A stretch of 64,000 bases of DNA from Tetracentron sinense (GCA_015143295.1 CM026551.1:18280543-18344542), one strand, 5' to 3'. Counted from the stretch's first letter, positions 49,201 to 58,408 are shown. Notes: generated from the letters alone by a model not told the origin. A program made the numbers and translations.

Positions 49201-52200
49201 GAATATTCGTCCGTTAATCCAGAGGGCATCTGGCAGAGTTTTAGCTCTAGGCAACCCTGCAAAGGCATTCAAACTGGCGTATTCTGCTAGCGAGGAGCAT
49301 GGTTATCAGATGTCTAGGAACCCCCCAGCCCTTAGAGCAGAAACAAATTCGATTAGGGTCCCTTAGGGTGATCAGGTAAAAGATACAGTATCGGTGGGGT
49401 TGTCTTGCTCCTCAACTCCTCTACAAGGTCAGGTTCAATCATCTTAATGGGGTTTTCTTTGGGGATGAGGTGGAAGGAATTTCTCAATTCGTAGCTGATC
49501 CCAGTGAAAAGAATTTCATATCTAAGGATGTTCCAGCAGAGTTTGTGGGTGCAGTAAATCTGGGAGGTCCTGATTTAGCGGGTTTAAAGCACACTCAATC
49601 TAAGACGTCTGTAAAGTTTTCAGAAGAGGGGTCGAATCGATCAATTGAAGCAGCCACCACTGGGTTCTCTCTCATAAGTCCGATTTTAGCTTGTTTGGAG
49701 GAAGTAATGCCGGGAAAGATTGCTAAGGACCAATTCAGCAGAGTCTCGTCAGGGGAAATCATACTCAACTTAGCACATTCTCTATTAAGAGGAGGGGGAA
49801 AATCCTGAGCATGGCCATAAACCATCGGTTCCTATGAAAGGTAGGACTACACCCTCTTCTCCTACCCATCCTAATCCAGCTGAATAGCGGGGATAGAGTT
49901 AGTAGAGAGAAACTATTGTGCTCTATTAGTGTGAATAATTGTTCAATTGCAAATCGACAGAGACACGATACCACATCCATATGAGGAAAGTGGAACCGAG
50001 GTAAGGTTTAATCTAGTGATGGATACCTGTACTCTCACTAAGAATGAAAGGAGACCAGAGTTGGTGCTTTTGGATCCTATTCCACATGTTAGATACGAGT
50101 TCCAGGAGGAGTCCAGCGTCATCCCCACTTAAGGAACCTGAAAGAGTTTCTTAGTGTGTTTTGCACCTAACAGAGGGTCTAGGAAAATTCTTAGGCCTCT
50201 CTTTTGAGGGACATGAGGGTGAGGTGAGGACTTTGTTCTAGAGCCTTGAGATGGATAATGTCAAGTGGGAGGACAATTCCGAACCAAAATCCATAGTAGG
50301 CCAAAGGAGAATCTCAACAACAGAGCTGAAGAGATTGTAGTGCAGTGTTGTCAACTACGATAAAGTGTCCTAAAGGAGGGTCGTGTAGTCCTAGGATGGG
50401 TAGGGATCGTAGAGTTTGTAGATGACGTGCCTATCCATTATCTCTTGAAATATTAGAGGGTTGAGGCATAGTTGCAGGGAAGCTATGTACAGGGTGGGAA
50501 GCTCGCTTCTCAGGAAGTTTGTTTCCCAAACTCGTTTCCTCGGACAGACTCGCTTCCTCGGACGGACTCGCTTCCTAGGAAGCTCGCTTCCACCACGTCT
50601 CATCTAGTAATCAAAGGGAGCTGTATATGTGAAATGATGTGATATAAACCGCAGTCTATAGCCTAGGGTGTAGACTTTAAGTAAGTATCGTCGGTTTGAA
50701 ACCTAAGGCACTTACTTTTCCCCAAAAATCTCATGTAAGATAAAATCAAAGGTATAGCTACCCATAAATAACATAATGGGAATGAAGAACCTATATCTCA
50801 TTTCTCGCTTCCTGTTTCCTATGGTTTTTGAGTCTCGCTTCCCGCTTCTCGCTTTCGATTTGCTTCTCGTTTTCGCTCCTCGCTCTGGTAACTATGAGTT
50901 GAGGTAAGCGGAGAAAAGAGGTGATAAAATAATTTGTGAAATCAAAGAGACTGTCGATTCGTTGCATTCAAGTGAAATGTTTAGAAAACATCCAGGAGTA
51001 TCATTTCAGGGACATTTGGGATGTGTCGGTCCTAGAATGAGTAAACATCTCGTCGATTGGGGCATTAGGGGGTATTTTGTTGATCTGGGATAAGGAGGTG
51101 CATGTATTGGAGTCTTGGTCAACTAAAAAAATCGTGACTTATTCGGGACTTTCTGAAAAAATCGGAGAACTTTCTTAATATTGACTTTTAAGACGAGGAT
51201 ATTGACACCTACCAAAGGAAATACTAGCTTGATTGCTTCCAGTTGCCTGTTGGTCATGAAGCTGGGAAAAGACTTCACTTGTACCGGAAAGTGCTGCCTT
51301 CCCTAGTTACGTAATCATGGCTCAAGGGTTAGTGGGTTACACTCTACAGTCCATGGGTATTCAAGCTTGTCACCAATCATGCTCTCCATTCTCAAGTCTT
51401 GAAAAATATGTTGTGTGGGAAAGAAGGTTAGAGAAGGTTGAAAAGGTTTTTAACAGAAAAATTCCGTGGAATACCAGGAAGTAAATAGTAACTTAGATAC
51501 TTTCTACTGTTTTGGTGTATAGGACTGAAAATTTGACACTCTTGAATCTAAAACAATACTCGAAAAGATTGAAAGTCATCCCTGTAATGTCTTCAACAGC
51601 CCTTTTATATATGATCCAAGTAATAGATGGACTTAAAGAGAAGGAATGTTGATCTCTTAGAGGTAACCAAATTTGTGTGGCCGAGATTATTCACCTGAAG
51701 CAGAAGATCGTTAAATTTCATTGTTGTTGCATCATGGGATATATATCACTTATAGGGCTCTAATCGGGGTGAGTTGACAGTAGCAGGGAAGCATCAGAGA
51801 CTCCAGGCCTTGGTGGTCAATGCAAGTTCCCCTTGCATGATTGGTTCACTGACGGATGATACTTCTATACGTCCTCCTGAGTTGTACAAGACTATATCCA
51901 TCTCTACTATGGAGAGACTGGAAGATACTTTGCCATTTTTATTTCAACTGAAGTATATGCATCTGTCATTAGCATTCTTCGTTATGACAACATGTGCAAA
52001 ATGTTTTGATACCATCATATTATCGAGAGTTCAAGATACTTAGGGCTCGGGGTAAAGATGACTGAAACAAGATTTATAGATTTTTCATGCACAATTTCCT
52101 TACAAAATCTGCATCAGAGATCTTGTGACCTTTTCCATGATACTTCTTGGTTCATAAATATCTTTGACAATGCTAGTGATTCTATATCCAACTCTTTTTT

Positions 52201-53818
52201 TATATATTTTTGCGAGAACATTTGTGTTATTCTTGTTATAATTCCTAGATCAGGCTTTACAATGTAATTTCTTTTTTTAATTTAGTTTTGAATAATTATA
52301 TGTTATCTCATGATTCTCGTCATATTATGTGAAATTTATTCGTCTATATTATTTTCATTGAGGTTATTCTTCAGCGTTTGGTTATCAGACTATTGTGATC
52401 GATCATAAATTAGTCCTCTAGTGTTTTTGATTGTTTGGAAATTGCACTGTTCTTTCTCATCAGCCAACTTATTTTTCTTTGGTTCAGATGCTACTATACG
52501 AACACCAGCAGAAAAAACGTCGGGTAGATATGGAGTTCAAGGGAAACCTGAAAGCATGAGCAGTGAGGAGCCTGATGAGTTGGCACCTGCTGGTTACATG
52601 TCTCACCTTCATCCTCATGATCAAACTGCAGCTGCAGCAGCTGATATGGGGATCTCCAAATGGCAACTGAAAGGGAAACGGAACATTCGCAATCTAGTTA
52701 AAAGGCCCATGGAGGTGACTGATGGAAAGGGTTCCTACAGATCCATTCATGGAACATATTTTGAAGGGTTGGGTTACAATCCAAGCCAAAGGGTGTCAAG
52801 ACAGGGTTCCTACCATAGCAATGAGGAGTTAAATTATGGTTATGATGAGGATGATTTGATTGAGAAGGATTTTCGGACCCAAATGGTTGGGTTTGGAGAT
52901 AAAAGATACCCGTTGATGTTAAAAGCAGCTTCCAAAGATCGCAGCAGATTTGGCCCTGATATCACTGATTCAGATGAACATTCGGTCTGGGAGGCCCATG
53001 GACTATCTCAATCAGCTTTAAGAGGATACTGGGAAGACCCCGGGGAGTGCTTTGAACCAACATATTTTGGTCATCATCTTGGTAATGGGGTGGAATCCAT
53101 TTTGATAGATGTGGATTTGAAGGTCCAAGCAAGCTATAAAGGAGAGCATGTCCCTCTGGTTTCTCTAATGAGTAGATTGAATGGGAAGGCAATCATAGGC
53201 CATCCAGTCCAAATAGAAGCATTAGAAGACGGTTCCTCCAATATTCTTCTTTCAACAAATGAGGATTTTGGTGATGAAGCAGTTGATAATGATGGAAATT
53301 CAGCACTTCCACCAGTTTGGAGGACTGCCAGAAGGTCAGCCATGCATAGGGTTCCACGCCCTCATCCGTCAGCATTGGAGGGCAATGAAGCTGCTGACAG
53401 TCTTGTTTATTCTTCAGGTCATGAAAGCAAGCCACTTTGCAAGAAACCTACTTCAACCAATTTAGGTAATAAGGCAATGCTGATTAGAAATGGTTTCCCT
53501 GAAATTTCCCGGCCTCCAACAGAACATAAGTTTCCTAGGAAGCTATTGAAGAAAGTTAGCTTGCCTAGCCAGAAAACAAGAACACTGTCTTCTATAGCCA
53601 TCGAACATAAACTCGGCAGCAATGGTGGAGAACCTAAACTTGCTAGCAAGAGTTGCATCGATGAGCTGATCAAAACGGAGGAGATTGGACCCACTACTGT
53701 ATCCTGCATTCCCGTGAAACTAGTATTCAGTAGGTTACTGGAAGCGGTTAGTAGGCCGCCATCTAGAGCAGCCGAAAGTCATGGGGCTCTAATGAAAGTT
53801 CATACAGAAAGAAAATAA
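18686..53818 (+). CDS. PWWP/Tudor-like domain protein of the At1g51745 family, with two giant introns
   Basis: The coding exons are 18686-18879, 35409-36424 and 52488-53818. Phases join exactly (64 codons plus 2 nt; total 403 codons plus 1 nt; then to the TAA at 53816), giving 846 aa. Exon 1 encodes the PWWP core VGSIVWVRRRNGAWWPGKIL (residues 17-36). The exon 1/2 junction reads REDASV-DWYNLEKSKRVKAF, the hallmark of this plant family. Exon 2 is basic (KKREKYARRED), and exon 3 has the conserved SMSSEEPDELA and SKWQLKGKRNIRNLVKRPM segments and an acidic/serine-rich body. PWWP domains usually bind methylated histone tails and DNA, so a nuclear chromatin role is likely; the exact function of this family is not established here. 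Donor GTAAGT at 18880 and acceptors CAG at 35408 and 52487 are good; the second donor (GTTGAA at 36425) is weak. Introns of 16,529 and 16,063 bp are filled with transposons. Confidence 0.92.
19151..19205. repeat. (AT)n microsatellite
   Basis: About 27 uninterrupted AT units; likely length-variable. Confidence 0.95.
20040..20330. repeat. Degenerate minisatellite, about 30-37-bp unit
   Basis: Repeated variants of CCTGGGAATCTGCCAGGGCT followed by TTATGTACATGA occur about eight times with variable spacing. Each unit contains the small palindrome-like CTGCCAGGG core. It ends just before the hAT-like element at 20388. Confidence 0.7.
20388..21877. mobile_element. hAT-like non-autonomous element (1.49 kb) with perfect 8-bp target duplication
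   Basis: The ends are CAAGGTTCTAAATGTCGATA and, inverted, CAAGGTTCCTAATATCG. The flanks are identical 8-bp repeats CTAGCACG (20380-20387 and 21878-21885), as for hAT elements. The subterminal regions are rich in ATATCG/CGATAT motifs on both strands, suggesting transposase-binding repeats. The interior holds a tandem array (20830-21180). A GC-rich stretch near 21589-21648 reads ATGGCGAAGGCTCCG... up to a GTATGT donor-like site; this may be a remnant of a transposase 5' exon or a captured exon. No transposase is encoded. Relatives are at 31139-31560 and 48185-49078. Confidence 0.75.
20830..21180. repeat. Tandem array of TTAACC-rich units inside the hAT-like element
   Basis: Three to four imperfect units of about 100 bp contain GGTTAGTGAATCTTAACCAC, then AATTAAAGGGAGTT, GGGACATGTT, AAATCTAAAAACCAAGG and GATGCTTTAACC. 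Single relatives occur at about 18030, 55440 and 57215, and in the Helitron near 4205. Confidence 0.65.
22030..26440 (-). mobile_element. Decayed L1-type LINE, minus strand, split by a hAT-like element
   Basis: Minus-strand frames give the ORF2 order of plant L1. The endonuclease parts are SVPSLGTSGSILMIWDNKRV (about 26340-26280) and WCLGRDFNYVWFPQEKRVGR (about 26045-25985). The reverse transcriptase parts are DMEKAYDHTNW, FVEGGHILDGILIANE and RGLNQGDLQSPFLF (24988-24398), with the catalytic box FADD at 24370-24359. Then come the connecting region (GWKSNFLSKDGKLTLIKSTL) and zf-RVT-like sequence, IWKSNIPSKVSFFLC at 22410-22362, which lies beyond the inserted element 22412-23204. Many frame changes and stops show an old copy. 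ORF1 and a clean 5' end are absent. The 3' limit near 22030 is approximate. Confidence 0.85.
22412..23204. mobile_element. hAT-like MITE (793 bp) inserted in the L1 LINE
   Basis: The ends are CATGGTTGTTAAATC and, inverted, CAAGGTTGTTAAATCGTAAT. Flanking 8-bp repeats are GTCTTATG (22404-22411) and GTCCTATG (23205-23212), one mismatch. The inner ends carry many GATTTGNGATTCGAAT-type inverted motifs. LINE coding sequence resumes on both sides, proving insertion into the LINE. It encodes no protein. Confidence 0.75.
26441..27369. other. Intron sequence, no element identified
   Basis: Short open frames only. No domain, terminal repeats or poly(A) end was recognised. It may contain the 5' remainder of the LINE and older repeat debris. 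Confidence 0.35.
27370..29330 (+). mobile_element. Copia (Ty1) retrotransposon fossil: reverse transcriptase, RNase H, start of 3' LTR
   Basis: The plus strand shows Copia polyprotein remains in order: the EINSLHKNDTYDLVKLPEGQ segment upstream of the reverse transcriptase; LDVKTAFLHGDIEEEIYMEQ and YGLKQAPRQWYK within it; then RNase H-like sequence to about 28760. A purine tract AGGGGGAGAT (28891-28900) precedes TGTTAAAGTTCTTC, the likely start of the 3' LTR (28901 onward, end uncertain). The gag, protease, integrase and 5' LTR are not seen. It is an old, heavily broken copy of Tork-like type. Confidence 0.75.
29331..31138. other. Intron sequence with A/G homopolymer tract, no gene
   Basis: No gene recognised. 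A run of 12-13 A followed by 18 G lies at about 30119-30149, downstream of a tRNA-like or SINE-like GC segment (29990-30118); this may be the tail of a short retroposon. The (CT)n at 30486-30502 and AT-rich segments are otherwise unremarkable. Confidence 0.4.
31139..31560. mobile_element. Fragment of the CAAGGTTNTAAAT hAT-like family
   Basis: The left end CAAGGTTTTAAATGTCGATA and the downstream motifs AATGACAGATTTT and TATATAAGAGATGCAT follow the order seen at 20388-20620. An (AT)n run occupies 31190-31226. The right end is not identified. Confidence 0.5.
31890..32850 (+). mobile_element. RTE-like LINE remnant
   Basis: Plus-strand traces show MLFADAMVLMDETKDRL (the FADD box altered to FADA, about 31957-32005), GFKISCTKT, KKQHIRKINVTEMRILRW (about 32370-32420) and a 3' tail GACCCCAAATACATAGGATA then AGGC typical of plant RTE-type LINEs. 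The tail is present twice in tandem (about 32660-32730 and 32783-32850). The frames are heavily broken. The 5' part is missing. Confidence 0.6.
32851..35408. other. Remainder of intron 1, no gene recognised
   Basis: Contains (AT)n at 33349-33372 and several short frames. The minus frame near 34402-34169 has ordinary composition but no domain I recognise; it lies in a GC-richer block (33470-34700) that may be an unidentified repeat. The last few hundred bases before 35409 look like ordinary T-rich intron. Confidence 0.4.
36768..37075. repeat. Two short tandem duplications
   Basis: ACCTGTGCTCAATACATTCC then ATTAGCC occurs at about 36768 and 36810. An approximately 84-bp unit containing GTGCTAATTATATGGTACAG, TATAACATAACTATGTTC and AACAGTAGGCTTT occurs at about 36940 and 37018 with few differences. 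Confidence 0.75.
39345..40210. repeat. Minisatellite (about 31-bp unit) within solo LTR 1
   Basis: Units of the form GTCAGAGGTGTTGTGCCTGA then CAGGATTTGAT or CAGAGGTTAAT repeat about 14 times regularly to about 39790, then more loosely to about 40210. CTGACA and TGTCAG within each unit are reverse complements, so the array can fold. The related LTR at 43956-46723 has a different, shorter repeat series at the matching place. Confidence 0.8.
40745..41075. repeat. CT-rich palindromic repeats in the hAT 5' region
   Basis: Several copies of GAAATTTCAGAGAGAAATTT or TCTCTCTGAAATTT-like palindromes alternate with (CT)n runs upstream of the transposase gene. They may act in the promoter or as subterminal binding repeats. 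Confidence 0.6.
41479..43600 (+). CDS. hAT transposase (BED finger, DUF659, hAT dimerisation), one premature stop
   Basis: The exons are 41479-43120 and 43218-43600 (GTAAGT donor, TTAG acceptor), 674 codons. A BED-type finger is at residues 6-51 (DPFWEYV; C22, C25, H39, C51). The DUF659/RNase H-like core includes MSDSWTDARKRPHVNLLVA and QFISDNASNYSAAGI, carrying two of the likely catalytic aspartates. The C terminus has the hAT dimerisation signature SASACERNWSAFEAAHTKKR and an acidic tail. Such enzymes cut at the element's ends and reinsert it with 8-bp duplications. An in-frame TGA at 42775-42777 lies where the frame otherwise continues with YIYEGMDRAKEAIKRVYEGD; apart from this the gene is open. 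A stop-interrupted copy probably cannot move itself. Confidence 0.9.
43956..46723 (-). mobile_element. Solo LTR 2 (2768 bp), opposite orientation, nested in solo LTR 1
   Basis: The ends on the plus strand are TGTGACGCCCCGAACCCG and AATTCCGGGTCGTTACA, the exact inverse of solo LTR 1's ends. The 5-bp target duplication is GATCG (43951-43955 and 46724-46728). With no internal domain present it is a solo LTR of the same family. Its insertion point is 11 bp from the hAT target duplication. Fossil, full length at both ends. Confidence 0.88.
48185..49078. mobile_element. hAT-like MITE (894 bp), third copy of the CAAGGTTCTAAAT family
   Basis: The left end ATGGTTCTAAATATCGATAT and the inverted right end CATGGTTTAAAATATCC match the family at 20388-21877, as do internal motifs (TACATAAGAGATG, AACTTCAGGTAATGTTAAAA). 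Flanking 8-bp segments CCGCCGGT and CCTCCAGT agree at 6 of 8 positions. It is inserted in the L1 LINE. Confidence 0.6.
50489..50889. mobile_element. Probable hAT-like MITE (about 0.4 kb) in the L1 endonuclease region
   Basis: The ends ACAGGGTGGGAAGC and, inverted, ACCAGAGCGAGGAGC are similar. The flanks AGCTATGT and AACTATGA agree at 6 of 8 positions. The interior repeats GAAGCTCGCTTCC / CTCGCTTCCT motifs on both strands. LINE sequence before and after is interrupted here. Confidence 0.45.
51201..52060. other. Intron 2 tail, unidentified sequence
   Basis: A plus frame at 51774-52043 has ordinary composition but no domain I recognise. The rest shows no terminal repeat or poly(A). It is likely old repeat debris before the ordinary intron end. 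Confidence 0.35.
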
Positions 53819-55911
53819 TCTTAGGCTACAATGTAACTTATTATATGGGATCAATAATCTTGCAGCATCAAGTCTCTGGGTAAATATGCCCCTTGAGCAT
53901 TAAAAACAGTATCAATTCTGTGCAAAGTTCAAATTCCCGTTGAGCTGAAGGTGAGTCTTGGTTCTCCATGGAGCAATTTTAATATGCCCACAACCTTTGT
54001 CGGTACCAGCGGCATAAGATTTCTCTCTCTAAACTGCTTTTAGATATGGAATAACTTGTGATGGTAGAGCTCATGCACATGCTCCTTCAGGGTTGACCTT
54101 AAATCTTGTAAAGTAGTAACTGCAAATAATTGGTGTGTTTGTAACTTGTAAGGCTGTAATTTAATCAGATGACACTATAAAAGCTATTTGAAAAAATAGT
54201 CATAATACAACTGAGACAGGAATTTATGTTGGTATTGTGAGTATGGACATTAAGTTAGGAGTGTCAAGGGGACAGGCATGGGCTTGAACTTTTGTAATAG
54301 GCCCGGCCTTGGCCCAGCCACTTTACAAGAGAGATTGTCAGGCCTGAATTTGGTCCGTTGACACCCTTTTATAGTGTGTTCTCAGAACTGGGCCGGACTG
54401 GTAGGTTGAATTGGGACTAAGGGTTCACAAATACCCCAGGGCCTAACCCGTTTATAATATATATTTTTAGGCCAGAATATGGTACGTTGGCACCCTGGAC
54501 CCGACCGTTGGTAGGTTGAATTGGGACTAATGGTTTCACAAATACCCCAAAATTGGAAGAAATTGAAAACCAATGGGTTCCCAAATTCCCCAAAATGGGA
54601 ATAAATAGAGAACAGTAAAACCTAAATAACAAATAGAGAACAGTACTGTCCACTGTGTGCTAACCAAATAAGATTATGTATTCATGAGAGCCTTTATGCA
54701 CGACAGATGTTATTGTATAATCAATTGTGATTGCAATAATCTGAACCAAACAATTGAAAAGGAGATGGGAAGTGGGAAATAATCGAATTGTAAAAAGAAA
54801 CATAAATGGAGATGTGTCATGTATGTGAGGTGAAGGAAATTTTTTTTAGAGAGAGTTTTCATGCAAGCATTCCTACTTCTATAGTATAAAATAATATAAT
54901 ATATAGTATAGCTTAGAGATTCCATCAATACTCCAGTATTGCGTGTAGCAGCAAACCTTTTGAGGTTGAGTTGGTTGACAAGGCAAGAAATCTAGACAAG
55001 TCGATATCAAACTCTCTCATATGAATCAAGTTTGTTTGAGAAGATTTCGTATTAATTAACCTAATATATGTAGTTAAGTGAAGCTCTTGAGTAGGAATCT
55101 CTTCTTTCCACCCTTTAATTTTGCTAATGTCAACCCCTAATCATTATAACTACTATGAAATTACACATAATTAAGAGTAGTTCTCTCTTTCTAATCATGC
55201 ATCTTCTCTCTATTTACCCACACCTGACTACCCTCTATCTTGATGATTTCATTTTAATCAAGACCTTCTAGGGCATGAATTAATATTTCTAATCATGCAC
55301 CTAATTATTTATTGTTAGTTGATTCCTCGACTAAAAAATATTAAACTCTTGTTAAGAACTTTTAAGCCTTACCGTCCAAAAAAAAAAACTTGTAACCCTT
55401 AAAGAGTTAGTTTTTTAATATTTTTTTTTCTAAAAATCAAGATTAGATTGTTGAAAGCTAAGGGTTAGTGAATCTTAAATTAATAGGGATTAACAGGGAC
55501 ACGTGTTCCTGTGGGTGCGATTGAACTCTCCCGAGTTCAATCGCAATTGGCTATGATTCGATCTCTAGGAAAGATTAACCTCAGGTGTGAATTTTCTTTA
55601 GTTACAATGACTGAAAGGGTGGCATTAGCAAAAATACCGGCGGAAATAGGAGCTCCTCTGAGCAATGTGATAATAGTTGTTTAGAGAATAGTTTCCTGGG
55701 TCTAAGGATATGCAACTAACCCACGTTTCTTGGGTGTGCCCATGTTTTATAAGCATCAAACTCGATGGTTTACAGGAGGCAGTCTAGTCGTGTGTTTATG
55801 CTGTCTTTTAATCGTATCGTTCAATGCAAAAACAAAGAAGAAAAAAAAAATGTGCATACACACACATGATTTTGAGACCGTCTCCCAGCTAAGACGTACG
55901 GTCCAGCCAAG
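53819..55911. other. 3'UTR of the PWWP gene and intergenic repeats
   Basis: The first 200-400 bases probably hold the 3'UTR; no polyadenylation site is assigned. At 54395-54560 a segment containing GGTAGGTTGAATTGGGACTA and CACAAATACCCCA is duplicated in tandem about 110 bp apart. At 54248-54366 GAGTGTCAAGGGG and GTTGACACCC form short inverted ends, perhaps a small hAT-like MITE. A TTAACC-family repeat followed by GATTGAACTCTCCCGAGTTC (55440-55560) matches the interior of the Helitron at 4170. Confidence 0.45.
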
Positions 55912-56432
55912 TGTCACGGTTCAACCTTTTTGTAAGTGAAGCGATCGTGCGACACTCAACTACACCTGTGAGTCAGCCAACCACAAGATACTCACCCGAG
56001 AAATGTTCTCAAATGGTAAGATGCAGACCAAGTCAATAAGGAACAAAGTAAGCAAAACACACAATACCAATTGAAAGCAACTTTAAACTTTATTGATCAT
56101 TTCAAACAACTCTTTACAGACTACAATTAGTAAGGAGATTGAGCTTGCTACAAACTCAAAGGGACATGGGCTAAGGACTCACCTTGCTCCCCTCTCCTCA
56201 AGGGAGGAAAATAAACATTTCACCATTTTCCAGAAGGAAACATTCTCTTTGTTGGTGGAGTCATACTGGAGTATTTACAACTCTGCCATTACAAATTACC
56301 TTACTAAACTATCCTTGACTACAAAAGGAATTTACAATAAACCCCGGGACACTTTACACGACTCATATGTACAAGGCTTACAAAACATGGGTCATGGCCA
56401 TGTGCCGAGCACTGGACAAAATGACCGTGACA
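55912..56432 (+). mobile_element. Possible short solo LTR (521 bp)
   Basis: The ends TGTCACGGTTC and GACCGTGACA give TG...CA with inverted TGTCACGG. The flanks share CAAG (55908-55911 and 56433-56436), one base short of a usual 5-bp duplication. The open frame across it (56093-56452) has no known domain. Weak call. Confidence 0.35.
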
Positions 56433-56769
56433 CAAGGGATTCAAATTTCTAAAAAAAAATAGCTCGGGATTCAAAAAAAAAAGAGTAGTGAGGCATGGAT
56501 GCCTTAGGTTAGCAAATGGGATCCATGGATCCGTTAACTATTTTCCAAAAAAAATTGAATCCCGTCTTGATCGTCTGCCTTTCCCGAAGGTCTAGAAAAA
56601 GGTGCAAACCAAAAAGAAGGAACTCGAGTTTTCGGTGCGATTGCCCGGGAATTGGGACCGTTGAATTTTACTAGCCTCTCTTCTTTAGATCCCTTGTACT
56701 TGCTCTACTATTCTGACTAGCCCATTGAGGAAGAGCTATGGAGAGTAAAACAGGATGATCTTACAAGCA

Positions 56770-56835
56770 AAATCTCTCTCTCTCTCACACACGCGCGCGC
56801 ACACACACATATATATATATATATAAATATATAAA
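56770..56835. repeat. Compound microsatellite (CT)n(CA)n(CG)n(AT)n
   Basis: Successive CT, CA/CG and TA dinucleotide runs without interruption. Confidence 0.85.
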
Positions 56836-57009
56836 AGGAATGCTGTCTATCAGTCTATACACAAGTGTGGAAGTATTAAAAATAAAATAAAATAAGTATA
56901 TATATTTAGGTAAATTTGGATATCCTGAGAGCAGAGCAGACTAATCCCACGTGAGGTATAAGAGGTACAGGGAAATAAAGTAAATTTCAACTCATAGGTG
57001 ATCTTTTGT

Positions 57010-57160
57010 TTCATACAGAGAAGTGGGAAGGTGTGGGGAGAGATTATAGTCGTGGGTCATATTGTTGTGAGGGAGAGAAGGGTATGATTGACTTAAAAAA
57101 AATAAAAATAAAATAAAAATCATTGAGAGTAGACATCCCATTTCTATAGTACATTTAGGA
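57010..57160 (-). mobile_element. Helitron 5'-end segment
   Basis: On the minus strand, A then TCCTAAATGTACTATAGAAA and TGGGATGTCTACTCTCAATG resembles the 5' part of the Helitron ending at 62452 (AAATAGGGTGCCTACT). Downstream AAGTGGGAAGGTGT and GGGTATGAT segments are also shared with 62333-62390. The matching 3' hairpin was not found to the left. Confidence 0.4.
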
Positions 57161-57705
57161 TTTAGGATTTACTTTGGCCTAGCCCATCCAACCCACCATG
57201 TGTCCTTTTTAATTATGGTTAAGATTTTCTAACTCATAGGGTTATAGAACTTAACTTTAATTTTTAGAAAATAAAATAAGTTTTAACCACAGGGGTTACT
57301 ACTTCTCAACCAAAGTTAAAGGGTGTTCGAGGCTAGACCGGATGGATGGCAAAACCAGAGGCTAGGAAGATAGTAGGGACGAGATTCAGCTAAATTTTCT
57401 CTAGGAAAGAAATCCAGTTGGTGCTATAGTGCCAAACAAAAGACCAATAATTTAGGGTACTGCTACAAGCACACCAATATTTACTAACTGGACACCAAAT
57501 AGTATCACTTAATAATTGTACACCATTAAAATATAACAAATTCTACGAGCACACCAAAAGATTAAAAAAAATGTCTATAAATTTTCTTGATTATACATCA
57601 TTCTAAACTTTAAAACATCATAATTCATTACTCTATCGTGGATCCAAACCCAACTGAAGGTCAAATAAATTGATATCAACATAATCAAACCCAGTTCTTT
57701 ATACC

Positions 57706-57860
57706 TAGGGTTGTAAAAGGATGCGGATATTATTTGTATCTGATTCGTATCCGAATTCGTTTAGTAGGATAATTATCTAAATAGGTATCCGCCGGAGTGA
57801 ATACGGATAGTAAAATCACTATCTGTTTATAATCGGATATTGGTATATCCGATCCGATAA

Positions 57861-57904
<44 letters not shown>

Positions 57905-58171
57905 TTAAATTTATAAAATTAATATAACCTTTAAAATATATTGTTGAAATAAAATTGTATATATTTTTTAAATATTAATTTAATTTTTTTAAAGAATAAC
58001 CAGATAATTCAGATATTATCCTAATCCGGATATTTTAATCGGAGTCGGATACGGATATCATATTTCACTATCTAGCGAATATTTATTCGGATTTGGATAT
58101 CCGAATATATAATCGGATATGAATTCAGATATACCACTATCCGCTCCGAATCTACTCTGTTTACAGCCCTA
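57706..58171. mobile_element. hAT-like MITE with GGATAT motifs, nested
   Basis: The ends TAGGGTTGTAAAAGGATGCG and, inverted, TAGGGCTGTAAACAGAGTAG are alike. Many GGATAT/ATATCCG motifs fill both arms, and an (AT)n run lies at 57865-57899. The 8-bp flanks are poorly conserved (TTTATACC, ATTGCACC). Confidence 0.55.
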
Positions 58172-58226
58172 ATTGCACCCCTATTTTTTTGTGAGTTAAA
58201 GAGCTTGCAACAAAAGATTATAGGAA

Positions 58227-58408
58227 CTCCTGGAAGTGTAGCCCAGTGGCTGAAGGACAAACCGTAAACTCAGAGGTCTTGAGGTCGATTCCTGGGCTCC
58301 CCTCAATATCAGTTTTGTGGGGTGGGGGTATTCCCTATGCGACACGTGGGATTATTCTAAGTCTTTAAGGCTCAGGATATCTACGTTTATATATATTTTT
58401 TTAAAAAA
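58227..58408 (+). mobile_element. tRNA-derived SINE
   Basis: This 182-bp element has a pol III A box TAGCCCAGTGG (58239-58249) and B box GGTCGATTCC (58283-58292) at tRNA-like spacing, and a T/A-rich tail. A perfect 10-bp target duplication ATTATAGGAA flanks it (58217-58226 and 58409-58418). It has no cloverleaf closing 3' acceptor, so it is not a tRNA gene. Confidence 0.82.

Larger units (their letters stand above)
37430..51200 (+). mobile_element. L1-type LINE, plus strand, split by several later insertions
   Basis: The ORF1-like part is ETNSFDLQEVDTNEGSLIKI (about 37813-37872), AVRWLEKTTRECLADKPGYL, FRKFRGGICSLIGEK and GLGGRIIIPKGSWSMGWKAF, ending where the LTR at 38228 begins. Beyond the LTR (from 47314) the sequence continues with L1-like VKVAWDEVAQIIKHVLPQEK and LKGIPFHL. 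ORF1-like frames continue at 49470-49808. The ORF2 endonuclease start, CLSIIS and NIRGLRHSCRE (about 50427-50487) and SSIGALGGILLIWDKEVHVL (about 51050-51110), follows after another insertion. Reverse transcriptase is not seen, so the copy is 3'-truncated near 51200. It has many disruptions and is old. Outer boundaries are approximate. Confidence 0.7.
36425..52487 (+). other. Intron 2 of the PWWP gene (16.1 kb, nested transposons)
   Basis: Starts with the weak but phase-consistent donor GTTGAA (36425) and ends TTTGGTTCAG (52487). Both intron edges (36425-37400 and about 52060-52487) read as T-rich plant intron. The interior is transposon DNA annotated separately. Confidence 0.85.

Noticed and set aside
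58227-58300. tRNA gene suggested by A and B boxes
   Set aside because: No acceptor-stem pairing; it has a SINE body, tail and 10-bp target duplication.
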